A stretch of 64,000 nucleotides of DNA, taken from Actinoplanes flavus. Lineage in GTDB: Bacteria; Actinomycetota; Actinomycetes; Mycobacteriales; Micromonosporaceae. The notes beneath the pieces were generated by a model, which saw nothing but the letters and a program-made list of their open reading frames with translations, searched no databases and was not told the origin of the DNA. Both the position numbers and the translations under genes were made by a program. Shown here piece by piece: positions 24,176-30,846 of the stretch. Each line of letters begins with the position of its first letter. The first letter of the stretch is position 1. Location of the stretch: the NCBI RefSeq assembly GCF_017592555.1, contig NZ_JAGFNS010000015.1, positions 62,001 through 126,000 on the forward strand. The letters are read 5' to 3'.

Positions 24176-24843
24176 AGCGGCGAACCGCGGCACTGATCGT
24201 CGCGTCCGGAGCGCTGGGGGCGATCGCGGTGGGCGGCGGGCTCAGCGCATGGGCGGACTGGTCCGTCGGCACCACCTCCGGACAGATGATCGCCACCGGG
24301 GACACGCTGCCGGTGGCGACGAAGCCGGTGGCGAAACTGGCCGGCGGGGTGCCGAGGGTGAGCTGGGAGGCGGTCGGGTTCGGGTCGGGGCAGGCGGTCG
24401 GCGGGTATGTGGTGTTCCGGCATGACGGTGACGACCGGCTTGCGGTGTGCCGGGGTCCGGCCACCAAGCTGACGTGCATCGATGACAAGGCCGTGGTGGG
24501 GCGGGCGGTGACCTACACGGTGGCCGCGACCGCCGGGGACCACTGGACCGGGCCGGCCAGCCCGATCAGTGACCTGGTCATCCGGCCGGCTGTTCCGGGC
24601 GCCGCCGGTCTCGCGGTGGGATCGCCGACGCCGTCCGCGTCGACCGGGACCGGACAGGTAGAAGAGACCGGGACCGGCAGGACCGAATCCGGCGGCGCCG
24701 TGGAACCGACCGCGAGCCCGTCCGGGACGGCGACGGAGGCTACGGCGTCGCCGTCCGCGGAGCCGTCGCCGTCGGGAAAGGCCGGATCGGATGGCGCGAA
24801 GCCGCACGCGCCGAACCCGGGACAGGGCGGTACGAAGCCGTAG
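24172..24843 (+). CDS. Secreted fibronectin III-like protein with Ser/Thr/Pro-rich tail
   Basis: 223 aa. After the N-terminal hydrophobic stretch (ALIVASGALGAIAVGGGLSA, then WADWSVG) comes a domain resembling a fibronectin type III fold: VPRVSWEAV, GGYVVFRHDGDD, VTYTVAATAGDHWTGPAS. Two cysteines lie in VCRGPATKLTCIDD. The last 75 residues are rich in Thr, Ser, Pro and Gly and lack an LPxTG motif. Such tails often span the cell wall. It belongs to the same operon as proteins 2 and 3 but is not the same fold; perhaps it carries or displays them. Function unknown. Confidence 0.75.
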   Translation: MKRRTAALIVASGALGAIAVGGGLSAWADWSVGTTSGQMIATGDTLPVATKPVAKLAGGVPRVSWEAVGFGSGQAVGGYVVFRHDGDDRLAVCRGPATKLTCIDDKAVVGRAVTYTVAATAGDHWTGPASPISDLVIRPAVPGAAGLAVGSPTPSASTGTGQVEETGTGRTESGGAVEPTASPSGTATEATASPSAEPSPSGKAGSDGAKPHAPNPGQGGTKP

Positions 24844-25096
24844 TGGGTCCCGGGCTCGGATGACGCGCGCCGGGGCTGGACCGATCGTTCGACGGCGGCC
24901 GGTGGCGGGGTTTCCGGGGAGTGGCGCGGGCCGATTTCCTCACCCCGCTGGGGTAAACCGGATGGGCAGACCTGTCCGATTTATGCGCCAGAAGGGCGGA
25001 CGGAAAACCGATCACATCGGACATCTCTATCGGGGAACGTTGTATGAGCGCCGAACCCGGCATCATTCCCACCGGCCTTCGAGGAGGACGAGCCGC

Positions 25097-25150
25097 ATGT
25101 CCGACCTGAGCGATTCTCACGCGGCTGCCGCCACCGAGGTTGTTTCGTGA
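25097..25150 (+). CDS. 17-residue upstream peptide coupled to the next gene
   Basis: The peptide reads MSDLSDSHAAAATEVVS. GAGGAGGAC gives a strong ribosome-binding site before the ATG, and the stop overlaps the GTG start of the next gene (GTGA). This pattern fits a leader peptide or translational coupler. It could also be a chance ORF, but the strong ribosome-binding site and the exact overlap argue against that. The rest of the 24844-25096 gap shows no gene. Confidence 0.5.
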   Translation: MSDLSDSHAAAATEVVS

Positions 25151-25743
25151 ATCGGCGCGACGTCCTGTCCGGCTTTCCCGAGCGTGTTCACCTGGAGCTG
25201 GACGCGGCCGATCATGAGGAACCCACCTGGGAGGTGCGGCAGCCGGGGCCACGGCGCCGGTTCGACCGGCGGGCCCGCGCCATCCTCAGCGCGGCGGCGG
25301 TCGCGGCGGTGCTCGCCAACGCCGGGGCGGCGTGGGCGTACTGGCGGTTCCGGGGGCCGGACACCGAGCCGCTGCCGCCGGCCGCGACGAGTGTGGAGAT
25401 CGCGCTGACCGGGTCCTCGGACAACAGCCGGCCGCTGCTGCCGGGTGAGACCGGGGATCTGACCGTCACGGTGACCAATCAGTACGCGGTTCCGGTGCAC
25501 ATCACCTCGATCACGGCCGGGGTGGGCCCGGTGCGGGCCGACTACGCGCACCGGGAGGCGGGCTGCGTCGATCCCCCGGTGGAGGTCACCCGGCAGAGTT
25601 TCGCGGTGTCGTGGGAGGTGCCGCGGAACACGATCGGGGCGTTCCCGGTGACCGGGGCGCTGGTCATGCGGGCGGACGCTCCGGCGGCCTGCCGTGGGGC
25701 CACCTTCACCGTGCCGGTGCGCGCGCAGGCGGTACGTCCTTAG
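25147..25743 (+). CDS. Membrane-anchored Cys-pair beta-sandwich protein 4
   Basis: 198 aa. Unlike its paralogues it has a 45-residue charged cytoplasmic N-terminus (VHLELDAADHEEPTWEVRQP) before the hydrophobic segment ILSAAAVAAVLANAGAAWAY. The outer domain keeps the family pattern: LLPGETGDLTVTVTNQYAVP, ITSITAGVGPV, EAGCVDPPVEVTRQSFAVSW, AACRGATFTVPV. It is closest to protein 2. The GTG start is within the stop of a 17-residue upstream peptide. The gene may be a signal-anchor member of the cluster. Function unknown. Confidence 0.8.
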   Translation: MNRRDVLSGFPERVHLELDAADHEEPTWEVRQPGPRRRFDRRARAILSAAAVAAVLANAGAAWAYWRFRGPDTEPLPPAATSVEIALTGSSDNSRPLLPGETGDLTVTVTNQYAVPVHITSITAGVGPVRADYAHREAGCVDPPVEVTRQSFAVSWEVPRNTIGAFPVTGALVMRADAPAACRGATFTVPVRAQAVRP

Positions 25744-25751
25744 GGAAGGGA

Positions 25752-26399
25752 TCAGGCCGGCGGCAGGGTGGGCTCGGTGATGGTGACCCGCAGCAGCACC
25801 CGCGCCTCGACGGTCTGCTGCTCGGGCGACAGGTCGAAGCCGCCGGTGTCCTCGGCGGCACCGCCCACGAAGCCGGCGGCCCGCATCATCGGGTGCCCGC
25901 CGGCCGCGTCGGCGTCGGCGATCTCGACGATCCGGTCCAGCTCGGAGCCGACGGCCGCGGCGTACTCCCGGGCGCGGGTCAGGGCGTCGGTGACCGCCTC
26001 CCGGCGCACGTCGGCGCCGGCCCGGCTGCCGGGCCGCAGCTGCCACCAGGGGCCGGAAAGGGAGATCAGCTCCTCGCCGGCGAGGAGGTAGAGCAGCTCG
26101 CCGAGGGGCTCGAAGTCGGTGACGGTCACGGTCGTGGCGATCGATCCCTGGTACGCCTCGGCGCGCCGGCCGCGCCGGTTGTACTCCGGATGCATCTGCA
26201 GGCCGGTGGTCTCCCGGCGCTCGACGGCCTGGGCGTACCGGTCCAGGAGGGCCGTCACCTCGGTCGCCCGCTGGTTGATGCGGGCGACCAGGGCGGCCTT
26301 GTCCCGGTCCACCGCGGAGACCGTCACGGTGAAGACGGCCTGCTCCGGGGGGACCTCACGGCGCGCCTCGCCGTGGACGGTGACGATCGTCTTCTCCAC
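25752..26399 (-). CDS. SIMPL (DUF541) domain protein
   Basis: 215 aa. It opens with the DUF541 signature KTIVTVHGEARREVPPEQAV and contains QMHPEYNRRGRRAEAYQGS and ALTRAREYAAAVGSELDRI. Members studied elsewhere form periplasmic or cytoplasmic oligomers; the function is unclear. No signal peptide is seen here, so a cytoplasmic location is likely. It lies 14 nt after dapC on the same strand and is probably the third gene of the fdxA-dapC operon. The GTG start at 26399 sits just before the first conserved strand. Confidence 0.85.
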   Translation of the reverse strand: MEKTIVTVHGEARREVPPEQAVFTVTVSAVDRDKAALVARINQRATEVTALLDRYAQAVERRETTGLQMHPEYNRRGRRAEAYQGSIATTVTVTDFEPLGELLYLLAGEELISLSGPWWQLRPGSRAGADVRREAVTDALTRAREYAAAVGSELDRIVEIADADAAGGHPMMRAAGFVGGAAEDTGGFDLSPEQQTVEARVLLRVTITEPTLPPA

Positions 26400-26413
26400 G
26401 GCGGGCGCCCCTC

Positions 26414-27520
26414 TCAGTCGGTGAACGGCTCCGCGAGGCGGTCGGCCGCGGCCGCCACCCGCTCGTCGGTCGCGGTCATGGCGATCCGTACGTGGCGTGC
26501 GGCCGCCGGACCGTAGAAGGCGCCGGGCGCGGCGAGGATGCCGCGCCGGGCGAGCCGGTCCACGGTCGCCCAGCAGTCCTCGTCGCGGGTCGCCCACAGG
26601 TAGAGGCCCGCCTCCGAGTGGCTGATCTCGAAGCCGGCCTTGGTGAGGGCGGCCCGCAGGGTGTCGCGGCGGGCCGCGTAGCGGGCCCGCTGGTCGGCGA
26701 CGTGCGTCTCGTCGGTCAGCGCCGCGATCATGGCCGCCTGCACCGGCGCCGGGACGATCATGCCGGCGTGCTTGCGCACCGCGAGCAGCTCGGCGACCAG
26801 CGCCGGGTCGCCGCCGACGAACCCGGCGCGGTAGCCGGCCAGGTTGGAGCGCTTGGAGAGCGAGTGCACGGCCAGAACACCGGTGTGGTCGCCGCCGGTC
26901 ACCTCGTCGGCGAGCACCGAGACCGGGGTGGTCTCCCAGCCCAGCGACAGGTAGCACTCGTCGCTGACCACGGTGACGCCGCGCTCGCGCGCCCAGTCGA
27001 CCACCTTGCGCAGGTGCTCGGTGGGGAGCACCCGACCGGTCGGGTTGGACGGCGAGTTGATCCAGATCAGCTTGACGCGCCGGTCGGGGCCGACCGCGGT
27101 GAGCGAGTCGGACCGGATCACCTCGGCGCCGGCCAGCCGGGCGCCCACCTCGTACGTCGGGTAGCAGACGCTCGGGATGACCACCACGTCGCCGGGGCGG
27201 ACCCCGAGCAGGGTGGGCAGCCAGGCGACCAGCTCCTTGGAACCGATCGTGGGCAGCACACCGGGCTCACCGGACGTGCCGCACGCGCGGGCCAGCCAGC
27301 CCCCGATGGCGGCGCGCAACGCCGGCGTGCCCGCGGTCAGCGGGTAGCCGGGCGAGTCCGAGGTGGCGGACAGCGCCTCCTGGACGACCGCCGGAACCGG
27401 GTCGACGGGGGTGCCGACCGACAGGTCCACGATGCCGTCCGGGTGGGCGGCGGCGAGGGTCTTGGCCGGCTCCAGCAGGTCCCAGGGGAAGTCCGGCAGA
27501 GCCGACGAGAGGGCGCTCAG
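26414..27520 (-). CDS. dapC: Succinyldiaminopimelate aminotransferase, probable CTG start
   Basis: 368 aa class I PLP aminotransferase. The N-terminus SALPDFPWDLLEPAKTLAAA and LSVGTPVDPVP match actinobacterial DapC; the PLP lysine lies in HSLSKRSNLAGYRAG and the phosphate-binding NSPSNPTGRVLP is present. It converts N-succinyl-2-amino-6-ketopimelate to N-succinyl-L,L-diaminopimelate, the step before DapE. No ATG, GTG or TTG lies at the expected N-terminus; a CTG at 27518-27520 overlaps the ferredoxin stop (CTGA), so non-canonical initiation or coupling is likely. fdxA-dapC order is as in mycobacteria. Confidence 0.93.
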   Translation of the reverse strand: MSALSSALPDFPWDLLEPAKTLAAAHPDGIVDLSVGTPVDPVPAVVQEALSATSDSPGYPLTAGTPALRAAIGGWLARACGTSGEPGVLPTIGSKELVAWLPTLLGVRPGDVVVIPSVCYPTYEVGARLAGAEVIRSDSLTAVGPDRRVKLIWINSPSNPTGRVLPTEHLRKVVDWARERGVTVVSDECYLSLGWETTPVSVLADEVTGGDHTGVLAVHSLSKRSNLAGYRAGFVGGDPALVAELLAVRKHAGMIVPAPVQAAMIAALTDETHVADQRARYAARRDTLRAALTKAGFEISHSEAGLYLWATRDEDCWATVDRLARRGILAAPGAFYGPAAARHVRIAMTATDERVAAAADRLAEPFTD

Positions 27521-27843
27521 TGTGCGTCCCCGCGCGGCGGCTGGGCGGCCACGAACGTCGCGTCCTTCTCGATCTTGCCGACCTTGGAGGCGCCACCGGG
27601 CGAACCGAGGTCCTCGAAGAACTCGTAGTTCGCGTTCGTGTAGTCCTTCCACTGCTCCGGGACGTCGTCTTCGTAGAAGATCGCCTCGACCGGGCAGACC
27701 GGCTCGCAGGCCCCGCAGTCGACGCACTCATCGGGGTGGATGTAGAGCATCCGGTTGCCCTCGTAGATGCAGTCGACCGGGCACTCCTCGATGCATGCCT
27801 TGTCGAGAACATCGAGGCAGGGCTCAGCGATGATGTAGGTCAC
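27517..27843 (-). CDS. fdxA: 7Fe ferredoxin
   Basis: 108 aa. It begins TYIIAEPCLDVLDKACIEEC and contains CPVDCIYEG and CVDCGACEPVCPVEAIF, the two cysteine sets that hold a [3Fe-4S] and a [4Fe-4S] cluster. It is a soluble one-electron carrier. A GTG start with GAAGGGAAAG upstream. The TGA stop overlaps the first codon of dapC, so translation of dapC probably depends on ribosomes finishing this gene. Confidence 0.96.
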   Translation of the reverse strand: MTYIIAEPCLDVLDKACIEECPVDCIYEGNRMLYIHPDECVDCGACEPVCPVEAIFYEDDVPEQWKDYTNANYEFFEDLGSPGGASKVGKIEKDATFVAAQPPRGDAH

Positions 27844-27925
27844 TGGTCTTTCCCTTCACAGCCACGCCGCGGAACCGCCGACGACAAATTGCAGAGCCTA
27901 GTATTCCTGCCGAAGGAGGTGATGC

Positions 27926-28885
27926 GTGCTCCGACAGCAGGATGTGGGACACCGGGTGGTGGTACGGCGAATTGTAGGCGTAACCGGGGACCGCACGCTC
28001 TTCACGGATGCGCTCGGTGAACTCGTCGACCTCACCGAGACCGATCTCACACTGGCGACGGACCGGGGCACGCTCCGGGTTCCGCTGCGCGAGGTGCACC
28101 GGGCCAAGCGGGTGCCACCGGCGCGCCGCCCGCACGCGGCCGCGGTGATCGCCCTGGAGACGGCCGCCGACGAGGCGTGGCCCGCTCCGGTCCGGTCCCG
28201 GCTGGGCGGCTGGATCCTGCGGGCCGCGGACAACTGGACCGGCCGGGCCAACTCGGCGCTCCCGGTCGGCGACCCGGACCGCCCGCTGGAGGCGGCCATC
28301 GACGCGGTGGTGAAGTGGTATCGGGACCACGGCCAGCAGCCCCTGATCAACGCGCCGATGCCGCTCGCCGCGCCGGTGAACTCGGCGCTCGACGAGCGCG
28401 GCTGGACGAGCCGCCCGCTGACGCTGGTGCAGACCGCGCCGCTGGCGCCGCTGCTCGCCACGCCGGCCGCAGCCGGGCTGCCGCCGGTGGAGCTGGCCGA
28501 CGCGGCCGGCGACGACTGGTACGCGATGGTCGCCGAGCACAAGGGCACTCTGCCGGCGGCCGCGATCCGCATTCTGAACGGCGTACCGGAACGGGTTTTC
28601 GCTCAGATCCGCGACGCGGAGGGTGACCTGGTCGCGGTGGCCCGGGGTGCGGTGACCGGCCCGGATCGCTGGCTCGGCGTGTCGCTGCTGCAGACCGCGC
28701 CGGCCGCCCGCCGGCAGGGGCTGGGGCGGCACGTGATGCGCGGGCTCGCGCAGTGGGCCGCGCAGCGTGGCGCGACCCGCGCGTATCTCCAGGTGGAGGA
28801 GCGGAACACGGCGGCCGTGGCGCTCTACGGGCGGCTCGGGTTCAGCACCCATCACACCTATCTGACCCGGGAGGCCCCGGTCTGA
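27926..28885 (+). CDS. GNAT family N-acetyltransferase
   Basis: 319 aa. An N-terminal domain of about 85 residues (VGHRVVVRRIVGVTGDRTLF, LGELVDLTETDLTL) resembles a small beta-barrel cap seen in actinobacterial GNAT proteins. The C-terminal acetyl-CoA site is PAARRQGLGRHVMRGLAQWA with the typical R-x-x-G-x-G, followed by AYLQVEERNTAAVALYGRLG and F. GTG start with AGGAGGT 5 nt ahead and a TAGTAT -10 box near 27899. Substrate is unknown; divergent from fdxA and near mshB. Confidence 0.9.
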   Translation: MLRQQDVGHRVVVRRIVGVTGDRTLFTDALGELVDLTETDLTLATDRGTLRVPLREVHRAKRVPPARRPHAAAVIALETAADEAWPAPVRSRLGGWILRAADNWTGRANSALPVGDPDRPLEAAIDAVVKWYRDHGQQPLINAPMPLAAPVNSALDERGWTSRPLTLVQTAPLAPLLATPAAAGLPPVELADAAGDDWYAMVAEHKGTLPAAAIRILNGVPERVFAQIRDAEGDLVAVARGAVTGPDRWLGVSLLQTAPAARRQGLGRHVMRGLAQWAAQRGATRAYLQVEERNTAAVALYGRLGFSTHHTYLTREAPV

Positions 28886-28900
28886 CCGGGAAGCGCCGGT

Positions 28901-29368
28901 TCAGCGGCCGACGACCCGGCGGGGGCGGCTCTTGCGGGCTTCGGTGAAGGCCTTCAGGGCGCGGGAGCGGTAGTCACGGCCCAGCATGACGGCGGTCCAG
29001 TAGCCCAGCAGGGTCCCGGCGATGGCGCAGGCGCCGTAGATCCAGATCTGGGCGAAGAAGTCGCCGGCGCCGTCGGCGAACGGGCCGTGGCCGCTGAGGA
29101 ACGGTCCCACCAGGACGGTCAGGAGCATGCCGCCGAGCGCGCCGAAGGCCACGTCCGGCAGCCAGCCGGACGGCCTCTCCCGCTGCGAGCGGGCGAACGT
29201 GAGAACCGCGAGGACCAGCGCGATCACCGTGAACATGACGATCGTGGCGGCGCCCTGAGCGGAGTCGTCGCCGTCGAACGCGAACCGGATCACCAGCCGG
29301 GCCACCGCGTTGATCGCGAACAGGCCGAGCGCCAGCGCCGTGATCCTGAACCAGCGCTGCTGCCTCAT
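28901..29368 (-). CDS. Four-helix membrane protein, conserved in actinobacteria
   Basis: 155 aa. Hydrophobic segments appear near residues 8-25, 40-60, 75-95 and 105-125 (ITALALGLFAINAVARLVIR, TIVMFTVIALVLAVLTF, VAFGALGGMLLTVLVGPFLS, IWIYGACAIAGTLLGYWTAV), with a basic C-terminal tail ending KSRPRRVVGR. No motif identifies a function. Its stop lies 16 bp from that of the convergent GNAT gene. Confidence 0.8.
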   Translation of the reverse strand: MRQQRWFRITALALGLFAINAVARLVIRFAFDGDDSAQGAATIVMFTVIALVLAVLTFARSQRERPSGWLPDVAFGALGGMLLTVLVGPFLSGHGPFADGAGDFFAQIWIYGACAIAGTLLGYWTAVMLGRDYRSRALKAFTEARKSRPRRVVGR

Positions 29369-29437
29369 CTCGTCCTCCAGGGAATCGACCGTGTGAATGT
29401 TCCGCCGGACATCTTCGCGGATGGCACACGGTGATTC

Positions 29438-29890
29438 CTAGAGGGTGCCTGAGAGTCCGCTGTCAGTCGCCGCCGGCACGGGCGGTGGTTTCAGGATCAA
29501 CCGGTACGAGAACATGGCGAACGTCAGGCTGCCGGCCACCATCGTCACGAGGAAGACCCAGTTCGTCCCGCCGACCAGGTAGTCGCCGCCGGCCGTGCGG
29601 ACGCCCGAGGCGGCCAGCATGACCAGCGTCCACAGCGCCCACGGCAGGGCCACCGCCCAGCGGCCGACCGTGGTGAGGGCGAACCAGGCGAGCGCCAGGT
29701 TGGCCCCGATCGCCACCGGGACGGCCAGGGGCAGCGGGAAGCCGCTCCCCTCGTACGGCGAGTCGCCGGCCAGCAGCGAGCCGACCGCACCCACCCGAAG
29801 CGCGCTGAGCTGTATCTCCAGGAACGCGGTGACCACCGTGGCGACGACCGCCACGGTGACGCCGGCCGCCCGGGTCGCGGAAGGGATCAT
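29438..29890 (-). CDS. Four-helix membrane protein downstream of mshB
   Basis: 150 aa with four hydrophobic segments (VTVAVVATVVTAFLEI, LPLAVPVAIGANLALAWFAL, ALPWALWTLVMLAASGV, WVFLVTMVAGSLTFAMF). The ATG overlaps the mshB stop (ATGA), so the two are co-translated. A membrane protein also follows mshB in mycobacteria (Rv1170-Rv1171), so the linkage appears conserved; a link to mycothiol is only inferred from position. Confidence 0.82.
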   Translation of the reverse strand: MIPSATRAAGVTVAVVATVVTAFLEIQLSALRVGAVGSLLAGDSPYEGSGFPLPLAVPVAIGANLALAWFALTTVGRWAVALPWALWTLVMLAASGVRTAGGDYLVGGTNWVFLVTMVAGSLTFAMFSYRLILKPPPVPAATDSGLSGTL

Positions 29891-30753
29891 GTGTCGAGGC
29901 CCGCGAACAGGTCGTTCTCCCAGCCGTACGGCCCGGAGCCGGGGCCGCGCTCGCCCTTGACCAGCGTGTAGTACTCCACGCCCATGAACTCGCCGCCGAA
30001 GTCGCCGGCGATCCCGTACAGCCAGGAGTTGTCCGGGATCTGGGTGGCGTGGGCGCGCATCGCCGCGGTCTTCTTGGCGTAGTGGTCGGTGCCGTCGATA
30101 CGGGCCGCGATCTCCGCGTCCGGCGTGCCGAACGGCAGGTCCTCGGGCTTCTCCACGTCGGCGAACGGGTTGCTCTCCGAACCCCGGAACGCCTCCATGC
30201 CGTCGATCAGCACGCTCAGCGGCATGGCGGTCCAGTAGATCTTCTCCGGGCCGTCCGCTCCGGCCAGCTCGGCGGCGCGCATCGCGACCCGGTGGGCCTG
30301 GATGTGGTCCGGGTGGCCGTAGAAGCCGTTCTCGTCGTAGGTGATCATGACCTGCGGGCGGATCTCCCGCATGATCTCGACCAGGTGGGCGGCCGCCTCG
30401 TCCAGGTCGGCGCCCCAGAACGCGCGGGGGTGCCGGTTCGTCGGCAGGCCCATCATCCCGGAGTCGCGGTACCGTCCCGGACCGCCGAGCATCCGGTGGT
30501 CGGTGACGCCGAGCGCGGTGCAGGCACGCTCCCACTCGACCAGGCGGTAGCCGCCCAGCTGGTCCGCGTGCGCCGCGCCGAGCCGGGCCAGCTCCGGCAC
30601 GTGGATCTCACCCTCCTCACCGAGGGTGCAGGTGACCAGGGTCACGTGGGCGCCGGCGGAGACGTAGTGCGCCATGGTCGCGCCGGTGCCGATGACCTCG
30701 TCGTCAGGATGGGCGTGCACCAGCAGCAGGCGGCGGGCTGGAAGGTCAGTCAC
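29887..30753 (-). CDS. mshB: N-acetyl-1-D-myo-inositol-2-amino-2-deoxy-alpha-D-glucopyranoside deacetylase
   Basis: 288 aa zinc deacetylase (LmbE/PIG-L fold) that makes GlcN-inositol in mycothiol synthesis. Metal motifs are HAHPDDEVIGTG (AHPDDE) and ITYDENGFYGHPDHIQAHR (HPDH), and the actinobacterial MshB features LGGPGRYRDSGMMGLPTNRH and GVEYYTLVKGE are present. The related mycothiol-conjugate amidase Mca is the main alternative, but the sequence and following membrane gene favour MshB. GTG start at 30753, 7 nt after a TACAGT -10 box, is chosen; longer readings run through the divergent gene. Confidence 0.93.
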   Translation of the reverse strand: MTDLPARRLLLVHAHPDDEVIGTGATMAHYVSAGAHVTLVTCTLGEEGEIHVPELARLGAAHADQLGGYRLVEWERACTALGVTDHRMLGGPGRYRDSGMMGLPTNRHPRAFWGADLDEAAAHLVEIMREIRPQVMITYDENGFYGHPDHIQAHRVAMRAAELAGADGPEKIYWTAMPLSVLIDGMEAFRGSESNPFADVEKPEDLPFGTPDAEIAARIDGTDHYAKKTAAMRAHATQIPDNSWLYGIAGDFGGEFMGVEYYTLVKGERGPGSGPYGWENDLFAGLDT

Positions 30754-30760
30754 GGCGGAT

Positions 30761-30766
30761 ACTGTA
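30761..30766 (-). promoter_or_regulatory. Predicted leaderless -10 box of mshB
   Basis: TACAGT on the minus strand ends 7 nt before the mshB GTG at 30753. Confidence 0.5.
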
Positions 30767-30846
30767 CGCGCGACCAGCGCCGAACTCGCTTCACCAGCCC
30801 GCGGTTTGCCCGGCGCGAGTCGCCCTTGATCGGCGATGCTGGGAAC

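Noticed and set aside
24844..25096. Gene in the gap between the FnIII-like protein and the 17-residue leader
   Set aside because: Open frames are Arg-rich and lack a ribosome-binding site; only the short leader ORF near the end has one.
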